Shown here piece by piece: positions 27,536 to 41,700 of a stretch of DNA of 64,000 bases. A program made the position numbers and the translations under genes. Each line of letters opens with the position of its first letter. The stretch's first letter is position 1. This DNA comes from Opisthocomus hoazin. Its lineage: Eukaryota; Chordata; Aves; Opisthocomiformes; Opisthocomidae. The stretch is from the NCBI RefSeq assembly GCF_030867145.1, contig NC_134422.1, forward strand, positions 7,133,531 to 7,197,530, in the 5' to 3' direction. The notes under the pieces are model-generated. The model saw only the letters and a program-made list of their open reading frames with translations, had not been told where the DNA came from and made no database searches.

Positions 27536-28266
27536 CAGTGAAAAGGGCTCCGTGTGTTTTGGGGTGCACCTTTCCAATGAAAAGCCATAAAAGAAAAGCT
27601 GGCACTGGAATCTGTAGTCTAGTCTACTCTTGAAAGTAACTTTCCCTGTGATATTAGCCTTTTTTTTTTTCCTGCAAACTCATCCAGGGGGTGAGAATCA
27701 GGGAAACCAAATAAATAGTGGATTTTGTAAAGTAAGGAACAGCAAATTGAGCAAAAGGAGGATTATGAAGACTAAATCTTTTGTTCAAAGAGTGATTAAA
27801 AAGCATTAAGTTGGATGAAGTCAATCTAGAGCTTAACTGCATGAACCCTCTGCCCTGTTTTTCTTCCCTGTGGTTTTACATGTATTAAGAAACTAAAGGA
27901 CTGGGAGAGACCTCTTGAGGACTACTGAGGCTGGGGCTTTTTAAAAATAATAGCTGAGTGAAATCAGCTGGACATAAGCTCTGTTTCCTGGTTTCCAGGC
28001 AAAGTAAATTTCCCTGAACAGCTGTGTCCAAGAGCAGCAAGAAGAAGTTGAGTGCTTTTTTCCGGCACAGGACCTGAGCAATTCACACCCAAATGTATGT
28101 GCCATGGGGATTCCTCCAGGCAACGAAATTCCGGGATTTGTAGCCTCCTCTCCCTGTGGCTTAAGTGAAAACAGTTCCCCTGCCCAAGAGCAAATAAAGC
28201 TGCAGTTCATTGCTGAAGTAAGGAAGTGTCAGGGTAATTGCTGTTTGCTTTGCATTCAGAATACTT

Positions 28267-28279
28267 CCCCCCCCCCCCC
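28267..28279. repeat. poly-C run of 13
   Basis: Thirteen consecutive C residues in intergenic DNA. It is a likely site of length variation and of sequencing error. Confidence 0.95.
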
Positions 28280-28656
28280 AGGGTTTTAGATTAAATTGGC
28301 GCAAGAAGAGGCCATTCAGCTCTCTGGGTGCTGTTCACCTTGAAGAAAACTGTGTCTAGAGGAGCACAGTTCCTTTCCAGGAAAGATCAATAGTATGAAG
28401 TAGGAGTTATCAGTGGACGCTGTATCGTAGCCATGGACATATATCAAGAGAGACTAAAACCAACAAATAGTCAAGTTTCTGTGCTCTGCTTGTTCATGGC
28501 ACTTGGAAAGCTCTGAGCCTTTTTTCCGTGCTGTGTTTATACAGAAAGATCGAGGGTGGGGGAGACAGTGCGGCTGTAAACAGAGTTGATATATTGGGTT
28601 TTTTCCACAGTTTTTCTGTATTTACTGACTTAATTGTCATCTTCTATTCAGACTGT

Positions 28657-28704
28657 AGTTTTAAATGAATTGCTAGTTTGATTTAAAATGAATTGTTGAT
28701 TTCA
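28657..28704. repeat. imperfect tandem duplication, 2 x 24 bp
   Basis: AGTTTTAAATGAATTGCTAG and ATTTAAAATGAATTGTTGAT start two neighbouring AT-rich 24-bp units. The similarity may partly reflect low complexity. Confidence 0.5.
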
Positions 28705-29589
28705 AAATCGTCTGTCTCCAGCCATTTCCCACCATGGACTCTTTGGTCAGCACATTTTCTTATCCTCCCAATTTGGCCTGATGAATTTTCCTTTATCTGA
28801 AGTATTTTATTTTTCAAGTCTTTGATGTCTTTATGATCGTGATTCAACATTTCAATCTTTGCTTCTGGAGAACACGGTGCTTGGACAGCAGCTGTGCCCC
28901 ATAGCTAGGCTACATGGGGCAAAGGCTTGTAACAGAGCGACGCAAAACTCTCCCAGTTGCCAGCAACATTACACTGAGTTGTACTGAGCAAAGGCTTTGC
29001 CCCAAAGCCTTTTACTCTCCTTGGATCTGATTTTCCCCCTTGATTCACACTTCTCTTCCTAATGAAGACCAGAAGAAGGAGCTTCCTCTTCCCCAAGGCA
29101 CTTGAATAGAGCTTGGAGGAAAACTGTTTTCATTCCAAAAGTGGTTCTGGGTATTTCATGATCTTTCTCATTCTGTGATATTGGGTGAAAACAGGGATTC
29201 TGGTAAAAAGGAAGTTTCCTTTTCCCCCAGTGAGAGCTAATAAGTAGCCTAGTTGCTAGGGCACATGCCCAGGGCAAAAGACACTGAATACCTCCTCAGT
29301 CTGGTCCTTACCAGAGACTGAGCTTTGCTCTTGCGCAGTGCAGGGCCTGGGGTGCCTGATCATCTTCATCTCCCCTCTTCTCTCTGTCTGATCATTCTCA
29401 ACTTTCCCCCAGAATTGCTATTATTCCCATGGAACTTTGCTTAATCACCCATCTAATAAAACCTCCGTGTGTTTCTAGCCAAGAAAGTTGAAAAACTCGA
29501 ATAGGACTTGAGTTGCAGAAGTTGGTTACCTCCAACCCTAGAGGATACACATATTTATATTGGCTTTTTTTTTTCTCTTTCAAGTACAG

Positions 29590-29712
29590 TGGATTATCAT
29601 AGAATCGTAATGTCCTTTCCGAATTGCTTTTCCAAGGGGTGATGTTGTATAAATCATGAAAACTAGACATGGAAAATGTCAAGCAGGTCTCCTGGTCCAA
29701 CCATCTGCCAGG
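29590..29712 (-). mobile_element. possible degraded CR1 fragment
   Basis: TATCATAGAATCGTAA resembles a reverse-oriented CR1 tail, and AGGTCTCCTGGTCCAACCAT, 90 bp further on, resembles the next CR1 block. The sequence between them does not fit, so this may be an old interrupted copy or chance similarity. Confidence 0.3.
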
Positions 29713-32700
29713 AGGAGATTGTTCCCTGCAGGATTTTCCCCGGTGCTCTGCTGTAGCAAAGTAGCAAGAGATGCTTTATCTGCAAAGCAGCTCCATGCCT
29801 ATTTATAGTCCTGCAGAACTCATTATCTTTAGTTACGGAGAAATGACTTTACACCCCTGTTACAGAATAAGATCCCTCTGTCCACAGTGTTGCAGCTGAT
29901 TTGCCCATGTGCACATCCCCAAAACCACAAGTGTGAAAGCTGATAGGCATTTGCAGCTTGATAATTAAATCAGAAACGTATCTCATCCACTGCAATCCCA
30001 TATCCTGCTTTTCCATAAACATCGATAACCAACCGGCAACCACTTGATTACTCCCCCATGAATAATCGGCAGCGCAGCAAAATGTTCCTGTGTGTTTAAA
30101 GCAGAGAAGGAGCATTTCATCACCAGATCCTCTCCCCCTTTGCCAGAAGCTACCAAACAATAAAATGGAAAGCGGAGATACAGCTTGTAGCATCTGTCAG
30201 TGCAAGTAGCCTTTGGTTCAACCTGGGCTGTTATAAATATTGTATTAGAAGTATTAGCAAGAGCAGATTGGATTGCAGCAGGTCCAGAATGAGGCAGCCC
30301 GAAGGCTGGCAATAAAGCTGGAAGAAATGAAATGGCTTGGCATAGGTATCTTCTGCTTTGCATTGTGCAAGGAGCAAAGAGGAAAGAGGGAAATCTTTCT
30401 TCCTTGATTCAGCTCATCCGGAGCGCATGTTCGGGAGAGCCACTTTCATCACCTCGGCAAAGATGGACCTGCACGGGCAATCACCATGACACACGGTACC
30501 ATCCTCGCAAAGTCTATTTAATTAACCTCATTACCATTGTGTGCTTTTCTGGAATTGTTTATATTTGACTAAATTTGTATCATGTTTGGACGTGAGCTCA
30601 GTCAGCACTTCAGGCCAGAGCTGGGAGTGCAGGTTCAACTTGCACAGGCATCATGGCTGAAGCCAGGCACATCAGTGAGGGACAGAGTTTGAAGACATTC
30701 AGGTACTGAAAAACAAAAGACCAGTTACTAGCTCCTCTTGGTTTCACACAATGAGAGCTCCTGAAACTGCCCTTTAGATTTTACTCTCAGTTTAAACACC
30801 ATAATGATTTGTTAAGTCTGGTTCAAGTCTCTGCATCTTGGTCCCCCACCTGTATTATAGAGAGAAAATTACTTCTCTAGCCTGAACTTTTGTGAGAGCT
30901 AAAAAACTTCTGGCAGAGGCCGTCTGAATGCCTCAGCTAAATAGGAAAAGTCACTGTACACGTTGAAATTCTGACAACTTCAAGGGAGACAGAAAATCAA
31001 GGGGGTGTGAATATTCATATTCCTCCCTGTTACTGCACTTTTAGGTGTTACTTGTAAATAAAAATTGTTCAGCAAAAAGTTTGATTTTTTAGGTTCACGG
31101 TGTTACTTAAAAGAAAAACAAAAATCTTCTAACATTCTTCCTCCAGCAATGAAAGAACAAAACAGGCAAAAATCGTTGAAGAGGTGGACATTCCCATACC
31201 ACTAAATAAACCCTCCGCCTTGGTGTACATGGGGGATTAGGAAAGACAGATGCCAGAAATTGGCCTAGACTATATTTCCCTAGGGGCACAGGGAGATATT
31301 TAGGGAAATCACAATCATTCTATAAGATGTGATTAAGAAATCAGGATATATATATTTTTTTTTCCATTTTAAGAATGCAACAGACTGGAGGGAAACCACC
31401 GGAGAAAGCTGACAGCAAGAGGAGCGGGGCAAAATCATTCCAGTCAATACTTCTGAAGTGTGGGCTTGCCTTGTTTGCTCTACAGCATTTTTATTGATAC
31501 TCGTGAGTCTTCAACTCTGGCTTTTCACGGCGTCATTTGCATAGCAGAAATACTCATATACAGGAGAATAACCTTGATCATCTTGGGCAGAAGGCTATTA
31601 TATAAACAAGGATATATTTACTTGCCCTCTATTTGCTCTCTGGAAGAACTTTCCTCCCGTTTCAACTTGGAAGTAGGTCTAAACTCAAGAGCACTCTGCA
31701 CAAAAAGGCACTTCCACTTTTCTGTTCAAGGATGTGCAGTTGCACGGCCTCTTCGAGCAACTTTAAACAAGTGCCATGAATGGCAAGTTGAGAAGCTGCA
31801 TTATCGTTAGCTTCCACCTGAGGGTAAAAAGAAATGCACTGTCTGACCTCACATGGTTCGGAGACACTGGCTATTAAGCAAATGACAGTAAAATATCCCT
31901 GACTTTTCCACTACTGTTAACCACTTCAGGTATTGTACCCTACCTGCCTTATGAAATGCACCAAGGTTAAGCTCCGCTTGCAGGACTGTAGCCTGGGCAG
32001 GACAGGATGAGGCAGCCACACGCCCTACGCTGCAGTTATTGGTGCGCATCAAGGACTGGAAATGGTTTTCCATCACCACTGCTGACCCTCCTGGGCTGTC
32101 AGTTTGCTGGTTTGAAACATCTGACTGTGACTTTCTTAATGATGACCCATCTTGGTGCCAGCAGATGACCCTCTCGCAGATGTTTCTTGCACATCTGTAA
32201 GTAGGGGGTGGTGCTCCCATCTTCCCAGGTGACACCAATCTATGGTGTGAGATGCTCCTGCCCTGTCTGCTGCTATACCCTGCCGAGTTGTTGCCCACCA
32301 GGCAGGGCTATCAACAACATACCCAGTACACAAGCACCATCATGCTGGGATGATTTCCAGGGCCAAGCCAACAGGTCTGGCCACGCAGCCTCTTGCTGTG
32401 CCTTTGCTGCAGACAGCTGCTCTTTGGGGCCATATTTGTGTCCCCTGTGCAGTGTAGGGTACACACAGTCATTTCCCTTCTCTGACTTCTCCTTTCACAC
32501 TAGACACTGCAATTTGTGCTTTGGCTCTCTTCCTAATGACTGTATTATTAGCTCTATTTTCATCTCCTCTCAGCTGTTTATTTTGCATAGAGTTATTTTG
32601 GCTGCTCTGCGTATCACAAATTGAGTAGCTGAACCAAATCTACAAAGGCTGACAGAGAAAGCACGTTGAGCAGCCCTTTTCCGACCAGCATCGTTTTCAC

Positions 32701-35700
32701 CCTTGCATGTGCTGCTGTTCCCTGCCCACGCTGGCGTCCCGACCACCATCCTGCTGCATTTCCAAACGTACAGTGGCACAGCGAGGAGCAGAGTGACCCT
32801 ATGGCCTGAGGCAGCTGGGCCACGTGAGCCTCCATTTGCAACACCTAGTTTGCGCTTTCTAAAACACAGAAGGTGTTTAATATGTTGTGTGTCACATTAT
32901 GGGCTATTCTGGTCTTAATTGCAAAGTCTGAAACGGTGCACAAAAGCTGTCCTCTTGAATGTGCTCCCTGCAGGAGCAGGAGGCTTTGTCCCTCAGTCAG
33001 AGTGCTTTTGCATTTGTGTACAGGACATCTGAGCAAGGCAGTTGACACTCTACGCCGTTCAAGGTGGCTGGTCCTACCATTTGTCATCTGGCCGTTATCC
33101 CCTCAGCAGTCCAGCAGTGCTCTAGTTTTTTGGTACAGCTAAGGTAAATGTGACTCACAGCGGGGTTGGAGAGGTCTACGGGGCCCTCAGTGGGTTTGTG
33201 CAGGGGAAAGGATCTCGTGACTCTGTTTTTCTCCTGGTATCCTGACAGCTTCAGATCACAGAGGTCTGTTATTTTAGTAGGACAGGGATGGAGTCATCCT
33301 GAATTCAGTTCCCACAGACTTTCCTGGGTTTTTTGAAAGGCCTCATATACATATATGTATTCCCAAAACAGGTCTCCGGAGAGCCCTCACTGGGATCAGC
33401 ATCAGGTACGAGCCCTGCAGACTGCAACAGCATAGGAGCTCACTGCTTCCCCACTGCCCGTCAACAGCTAAAATGGGAATTTCCGTCTGCACCATGAAGA
33501 TTGGCTCCAGATTGTTCATATGGAGGGAACGAGCTGAGAAACAGGAAAGGAGCCCACACCTTCTGCTTTCCTGGGAGTAAAGACCTCTCAAAGGTCCTAT
33601 TTTCTCCTGGCTCACTGGAAATCCATGAGGGAATGAGGGGAGGAAGGATATTAGGAGGCTCCCTAAGAGCAAACAAAGCAGGAGCAGCTCATTGCCTAGA
33701 GAAAAGCACAGAGGGACTGAGTGGATAGAAGCAGAAACAAGTGATCTCCATTCAGCTCTTCCCACTAAATAAAGCCGAAAGCTGAAAAATTGAATAACGC
33801 TGCCTTCTCCCAGGTTTTGGAAGAGGAAGGAGCACAGGTTATGTGTGTGTGCTCTTACAAAGAAGCCTTAGCTAGAAAAGAGTTTTCTAACAATTTTACA
33901 CCCCTCCCAGCCAATCCATGGTTTTGGCAGCAACCTGGGATCTTTGGCGTGCAATAACCCGCTTCCCAACAGAAAGAACTCTGTGGAAGCTGCATGCAGT
34001 GTTTTAATGTTTAATGACACAAAATCAATTGGAAGTGGTTGCTGGCTTCCACAATCAATTTTAGGAGATCTCTCAGATAACAGGAGAAAGTAGGAGAGTT
34101 TCCATTAGCCCTGGAAATCTCATCAATGATAGGAAAACGGTTATAAACAACGCTGCACTCCAATAAATGTATTAATAACCCTGTCCTCACTCATTTCTCA
34201 TGTCTCAGCAGAAGGATACAGTTATGTCACCAGTAAGGTTGTATCATGGGCTCTATTCTACCATTTCGTTGCACAGACACAGCAACATCCATATGGTTGC
34301 GAGCACCTTAACAGAGAGAGCTCAGGGTTACTGCCCCATGAGCTGTCCCTGGGGCAGGAGTATCCAAGGGGCAGGAATCATGGGGAGGGAAGAGTAATCC
34401 CCCAGCCCGCAGGCTCTGCCCCATGGTGAAAGGCACCGTAGCCAAAATACAGGGAAAGAAGCCATCCTGCCCTATGGCTGGGTGGGAAGGGGCTCCCTGG
34501 GGAGACACAGGGCTCCTCATCCTGGCTGCGGCCAAATTCGCCCAAATGCTCGTGGGGGCCTGCTCAAGGGCTCTGCGGTCAATGGGAAGGTGCCGGCTGG
34601 TTTGGACGGGCTTTAGGCCATTTGCCAAGCTTAACACCGCATGGAATCTGAAGAAAAAAAAAAAAAGGTTCTTTTTTGTGTCTTTCTTTTAAAAATCCCA
34701 GGACTAAGCAAAGTTAGGAACACCTCTGATTGCAGCTCAATACAAATCAAGAGGCTGTTTTCAAATTTTGCAGGTTCGCCCCAGGACTCCAGCTAAGTGA
34801 AGTCAAAGCAGGGTTTGTAATGCGCAATTTAATCAGTGAATTTGTAGATCTCACAAGGCGTACTTAATTTAATATTGTTTCTAATGGCTATTGTCTTCAT
34901 GCTTGCCTGTTTCCCTGGTGTTTTTCCATTTTGTAATTACTTGAACAGGCATTTCCAGGTGCACAGCATATATTAGCAAACACTTTCATTTTAGTAATGA
35001 GAGGGATGCTTTCAGTGTTTATTTCTTCATTGCCCTAATACTTACTTCATTAAAGGTCTTGATTCTTCTAAAGGAGAAGAATGAACATTTACCACTCGTT
35101 TCTGCCTCATTTTCCTCTTCTACCTTATGCTGCCCTTGAAAACAGGAGAGTGAAGTTACTTACTGGCCAGGGTTAGACCAGATTTAAATTATCAGAGAAA
35201 AGTAATACTAAAAGGGGATGCTTGGTCAATGCCTGTCTTCACCCATTAAGCATCTGCTGAACTTAAAGCCTGGTTGTTGGGAACTCGGGGCTATCTTAAT
35301 CTCTCTAAGGAGTACCTGCAGTGCCCGTTTCCTACACCCCGTCACCATCCCTTAGTGTAACGTGCGTGTTTCCACTCCTTGCCCCTCAGCGTGCAGCCTG
35401 GGCACTCGTGGGGCGCAGAAGACCGAACCTTGCCCGGCCACCCCAGGCTGCCGATTAATGCTGTGCCGGGATTTCAGCATCAGCTGACAGCCTTCATCCT
35501 GCCGCTGAGCAGCATTTATTATACATGCAAAACATCCCTTTGCCACATGCTAGCCTAATCTTCAGATTAGTTGTTTATTAGCATTATTACAAACACGGCT
35601 CTTCATCTTCTATTAAATGGTACTGCAGCCGCTGTGCTCCCACATGAAGCCTGTAAGGAAGCGCTTGGTTCACTAAATTACCCTGCAAATGTCAAACTTG

Positions 35701-38700
35701 CTCTGTATTATTAGCTGTACGTCTTACATCCTCTTTATTAGGAGTCTGTGTCTTGAGGGTGCCCTGTGGCATATAGATTTTTTAAAATACAAACCAGTGT
35801 CATTTCGCTGTTTGAGAGAACATTTAATTAAACTGGATTCATTACTTGTATGGGGCAAGTTAAATGAAAACTAAATAGATGGCGTATGATTACATGTTAT
35901 TAAGAAGAGCAACTGCTCTAGAGACCAAACTCTTTTAACACAACATTAAGCTGAACTCATTTCATATGCACAGGTTAGCTCTGGCCTGTGAGGAGAAGGT
36001 ATTCTGAGAAGATCAGCAAAATGGTTATGGGCACTAAACAACTTTTAACAAAATGCGTGTTTCAGGGAAGAAACCTTTCCGAAGCTTGGCTGAAATATGC
36101 TTATGACAGAAGTCAAAGCTTCGCACTGATCCTGGGTAACCTTCTAAAAATTACCACTTTTATAGTATCAGATGTAAATGATAAGATTGGCTTTGTTTAT
36201 TATTTCACTAGCTGTAAATTAGCCAAGGGCCACAATGAGTATAAAAATAAAATCTGAAGTATTTCGTAGGCTTGAGCTGTTTCATCACATCATGATATTT
36301 AGTAATTTTTAGGAAAGCAAAAGAAATCATAATTATAAACTCCATTACACAATTTCCTATGCCCTACTCCATTTAAGTTAACACTGTTGGTACAATCAGA
36401 TTTTTTTTAAGATGACCGCTCACTGAATTTCCTTTGCAGGCATCCTAAAATGTTTTTTGAAAGTCCATCGCACCCATCTCCTGCTCCAGCCCATTCCCCA
36501 AAATTCCCTGTGGCTGTGAGCCCACGAAGCCTTCAGCAGTGGTGTGTCACTTGGCGGGCAAAAGCTCCTATTTTTCACATGAATCGCAGCCACCTCATCA
36601 TACCCAACTGCTTTTGCCTTTGGTGGTTTTGCCCATTATTTGGAGTAGGGATAAGGATTTGGGTGTGCATCACTACATGGTATTGGCCAGATGTCTTAGC
36701 CCTCTCCCCCCTTCCTTCCTATGCACTCTCCTTGCTTGTTCATTTACCTGTTATTCAGGTTAAGACCACAACAGTGACAAGCTCCAGCTCAAGCCCTCTT
36801 CAGATCCTCACAAGGACACCACATCTATTTTCTCTGCTTGCAGGTGAGCATGCACAGCTAGAGCTCCAGAGAGGCATGAGGTTTATGACTGAAAAGCATT
36901 AGACAATTGAGATCTTGTATCTAAAGCTAGAATTACCTGTTTCTTCCAATAAAGTAACTTAAAATCAGTCTGTTTGGCATGTAGCCACTGGTGGGACCAG
37001 CGCTGCGTGTCCCCAGTACATGTTCCCTGAGCACCACTGTGTTTCATGCAAGTAGTCTGCGTCAGCAGTGAAGACATGGCTGTGGGAGGATTTGGCTCAC
37101 AGACCTCCTCCAGATCACATGGAGAGCACAAGGAGGAGGTTTCTCACAAGTGGAGTAGATACACCGAGAGGTGAGGCTGCACCTCGGCTCCCCTGCCCTC
37201 TCTGGAAGGCAGCACCAGTCGTCCCATTCTGCCTGACTCCCCCAGTTCCAGCAGAAGGTTTATAAATCGCCTGGGTGTGAAGATGCCTAATGACCAGAAT
37301 GACCAGGGCACCTTGCTGCTGGGAGCTACAGCCCGAGCCCCTGGGCTCCTCCAAGGGCTGGGCTGCTGACTGCTGTCACCGGCCAGCTCCCCGATTAATA
37401 ACCGGAGTAACCCTCACCTGTGCGTTAAGCCAGACATGTCCCTCTACCTCTATCTAGGTCAGCGAGAGCCTCGGGAGTGCAGAAGTGTGCTCGGAAAAAA
37501 AGGGGAAGAGACCTTCCTATTTTAAGGTTGTTTTAATTGCTTTTCGTAACAGCTGAGAGTAAACCCTTCCCCAGGACTGCCACTTCCCCAGGTCATGCAT
37601 CTTCTGGGAAGAGCTGGAGATCTCAGCGTCCCCTGCACCGCAGCCTGGGCACACCACCGGCTCGGCTTCTCTTGGGGTCCCTCTCTAGCTCGTCTCTTGT
37701 CTTCTCAGTGTGCTTACTTTTTACCTTTCTTTTCTGACTGCAAAAGAAACAGAGCCCTTCCATGCATTGCTAATGCAAGCATGCAGCCACATATACATGA
37801 GAAACTGAATTACAGCAAACAAATTGAAACAAATAAGGCAGTCTTGGAGCAACACTACCTTCCAAATAGAAGTGTGGTTGTCCAGAGGTCGAGCTTGTAA
37901 CTTCTGGGCTTTGAAACAGGCTCTTAAACAAAGACAGTGCCTCTTTTTCTTCGTTGACACAATCCACCCTCGGGACACATCAGTACAGCCGCAGCTTTGA
38001 GGCGAGTTGTAGTCAATATAGTACTGTGCAGGGATGCAATTAGCAGTGTTGGAAGGGCTGCTGTGGGCAGATGGGAGTCGAAAAGGCTGCGCTTGTTGTG
38101 AGACCGGCTTTTATACATATTGGCCTGGGAGTCTAAAGCAATGTGTGATGAATGACCTTACCCATCAGTAAGCTAGCTGGACAGGAGGCCATGGCATCTG
38201 TGCCCCTCTCTTGGTTACAGGGCAGTTGTAACCCCTCTGTAAATCAAGCCGGAATGAGGTTTCCCTCAGTAATCTGGATTAACCTTTCCTGCCGTGTGGG
38301 TTAGCTACCCGAGGTTTAAATCAACTGTTTGGCCAGGTGGCCTGAGGTTCACCTGCGAGGTAAGAAACCCCAAATTTCTATGACCATGGTCCTTTGCCTT
38401 CCAGCAGACCCCAGGTTCTGCCTTCGAGCAAAGGGCTGTCTTCAGGCACAGCCTCAATGCCTCGGCAAGCTGAGAGGAGGAGTAGCCAGGACCAGAACTG
38501 TAGGAACGAGTACTACCACAAAGTTTGTGCTGCAAAGACTTTGCCTTTGGCAAAGTACAATCTTTTAGTTATTTTGGCTTTTTTTAATTGTGTTTTTTTT
38601 ATCCTCCCATAGCATTACCTGCTGCCAGCCACGCAGCATTGCGGCAGCCCGTAGGTACTTGAGCATTTCTTTCACAGTTTGCCTTCTACCCTGGCAGTAC

Positions 38701-41700
38701 ATCCGTCTGAGCAGCAGTTCACTTGACTCATTTCAGGGAAGATCCCAATCCCAGTAATAGCTTCTGATGGAAATATTCTGTGACTGCTGACTCTCAAGAT
38801 TTCTTGGGTTTTGTTTTCCAGAAAGCTGTCATTTCTGGCAGCCGTAGTATCCACCCTCACACCACAAAACCTAAGAGAACCTGTTTTATACACACATAGA
38901 GCAAAAAGCCTTTTACTCAGAATTAGCTTAGAAGTATCACACTAATATACCACTGCCTATGTCTTCGCTGGGATTAAATGCAGGACATCAGGGTTCATGC
39001 TCCTGTGGGCTGCACAAGCACTGGTCTCAACAGCCTAATGCTTGCCTTGGGCTTGGATGTGAGTCATTATTAGGAAAAAAGAATGAGATTTAGGAAGAGA
39101 AGATTTATTGTGTAAAATGGGTAACAATACTTCTGTGCTGCGATGTCTCATACAGTATCTCCACTGATCGTCATTTCACCCTGCGCTACATTAAGCTCTG
39201 AATGGTTGGACTATCATGATTGTTTACTTAGTGTTTCTCCAGCTGTGGTTACAAGTGGGGACCTATGGGAGAGGATCCTATACATATTTTATAGAAAAGG
39301 CAACACATATGATAGTTGTCCTCAATTTTTTTCCACCCAGTTCAGCTCAGGAACCTTCTAAACCGGACACTGGATGTTCCTCCTCAAAACACTTCTGTCC
39401 ACTATGATGTTGTCTTCTCTGGAACCCGTGTAAAGGTTTAACATCCACTCCTATTTCAGGAGGAATCCCAGAGGTCACCCAGCTGCCATGGGAAGAGCCA
39501 CCTCTTTCTTTGGGGTTTGTAGATCTGAGCAACAGCAGCCACAGGGGAGGCAATTACTGTCAGCAAACTCATCTGCAATCACTGATCCAAATTTTGATTA
39601 AATCCTTACAGTCCTCTTCCATAAACAAAGCTCTGTTCTCCACGTTACAAAAAAAGGCATGTGTTATTTGTAGAACAGATGCACCTAAAAACCACCAACC
39701 AAGATGAGGACTCAATTGTGCTAGGCACTATAAAAACGAGCAATAATCCCCCAAAGAGCTTTTAAAGTAAGGAATTGATAGTTTAGTTCTCCTAGGAAGA
39801 CTAGTCACTGTGAATCTTTAAAATATATTTCTATGCAGAGCAGAAAGCTTGTTGGGCTTTCATTCCTTTCAGTTCTTGATAGCACACATAAAGCACCAAA
39901 CACAAAAGCTAAGTGTGACTTTGCAACTCGAATCGCAGGCAGAATATGTGTTCAAATCCTGCCAGATACATCCATTGACTGCTAAACAGAAATTTCTTCC
40001 TGAATCAGGAACATGATGAGCCAGGCACTTCTCACATAAAATATCAGCCCCACAGTGGCAGATTTGATTGTGACAGGCTTTGTAGGGAGGAGCAGTCCCA
40101 AACCCTCACCATCAAACCATATTTCTGACTTCCTGCCGTTGCACTGTGTTCATGGACGTGCCCAAAACAGTCATTTTTAGAGCAGCTCGACTCCTGAGCT
40201 TGCCTCGGTGTGCTTTGAAGCAGTTTGTTCTAAGCAAGTCATGTTCACTATCCTAATCTGACATGAAGCCTGATGGAAAAATCTGTGATCGATTATAGCA
40301 GCAGGACAAAGAGATATGGGAGGAACGCAATGGAAAAGAACAGATATCAATCACCAGTTCGCAACGAGCCTGAAGAAGGTAGCTGGTGATATTACCGAAT
40401 TTGAAGGCAGTGTAGCACATCTTTTTGCTGTGTGTAGGTAAACACTCCGAGCTGCAGACTGTTTGTCTTACAGACAGACCGATTGTGTATGAAAAGTGGA
40501 TTTTGAAGTATGGAGTTTGTTGGAAGGGGACGAAATAAACTGTTAGTTTGTTACTTTAAAAACGGTGTAGCACATGGTGAGTGTTTGCAGTGGTTTCACA
40601 TCTGCTTATTACTGTTATTTTTAAGCGTCTAAGTGTTTTTTATATTTACAGTTTTTAAGTGGTTGAACATGAAATATATGATGGAACAAATTGTATTGAA
40701 TATGAAACAGCAGACACAATCAACAAACTCTTTAATGTTGAGTTAGCTTTTTTCTCGGTGCTGGACAAGATCATACTTCAAAGCAAATTAAAAATGTGAA
40801 GCCAAATTCTGATTGCAATGCAGGCGACAGAAATCTTCCTGTCAGCCTCAATAAAAGCAGGTGTAAGTTTTCAGTATTACTCCAGTCCATCCAATTCACA
40901 TGTCTTTCTGTCTTTATCTAATCTAATATACGGTTGTGAGATAAATTACAGAAGCGTATGATAAATTGCATTGCTATTCATTTTCGGCAAGATCACCTAT
41001 ACTGTGGCCACTAATTCATCTCCGCCAGGATCCATTGTAACATACCAGATCCTTGAAACAGCTTCCAAATGTCATTTCGTTTTTTTTTAAGAAAACAAAG
41101 AAATTACATCTGCTGGCAAATAGCCCGTTTACCCTCACCAAAATAAACAATACCTCATTGCCACCTCTGCAAAATCAGAGGTACAAAAATACCAAAATGC
41201 ATTTATAGCATGAAGAGTCTCAAAGATACTAGGTCCTTGTATTCTGAGTGGGAAACTATGATGTGGTTTAGGGATTTAAAAGAGTCATTTGTTTGATTAT
41301 TCCTGTGTTCATGCGTTTTTTGGCTAGAGCCTTGATCATACAGGTAGGAGACACAAAACTGAGCAAGAAATGTTCAACATGATGTAATAATTTTTTTCCT
41401 GTGCTTATTTAGAGCAGTTCACCACTGCGGAAAAAAAAAAGCACCATCCTGAATCATAGTAGTACTGTGTTGCACCCATGCATTCATGCATCTCTGTTAG
41501 GTACCATCCATAGTCATGATGATATCTTTTCCCTTGAACCCATCAAAACCACCTGTGACTTCTGTATGAACTCTGCTGGGCAGCAACGGCTGGCAGTGCA
41601 GCGCCTCTTGATGTGCAAGGAAATTGGGAAAATCTGAGTGTGAGTTGTTGGGAGGTACAAGCTAATGATGGCTGACTTTGAGAGTTGTAGGAGAGCTCCC

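Larger units (their letters stand above)
16932..29589. other. intergenic DNA with dispersed repeat pair
   Basis: It includes a CpG-containing GC-rich patch at 17.07-17.42 kb with frames open on both strands, the diverged repeat pair at 19.07 and 20.22 kb, and another GC-richer patch at 22.96-23.18 kb. No coding exon was supported. Confidence 0.55.

Noticed and set aside
32208..32624. Cys-rich plus-strand frame of 138 codons
   Set aside because: Cysteine spacing fits no known secreted Cys-rich family, there is no signal peptide, and frames are open on the opposite strand.
40350..40390. ATCACCAG ... CTGGTGAT inverted repeat resembling a hairpin precursor
   Set aside because: Arms are only 8 bp with a long unpaired loop, too weak for a microRNA precursor.
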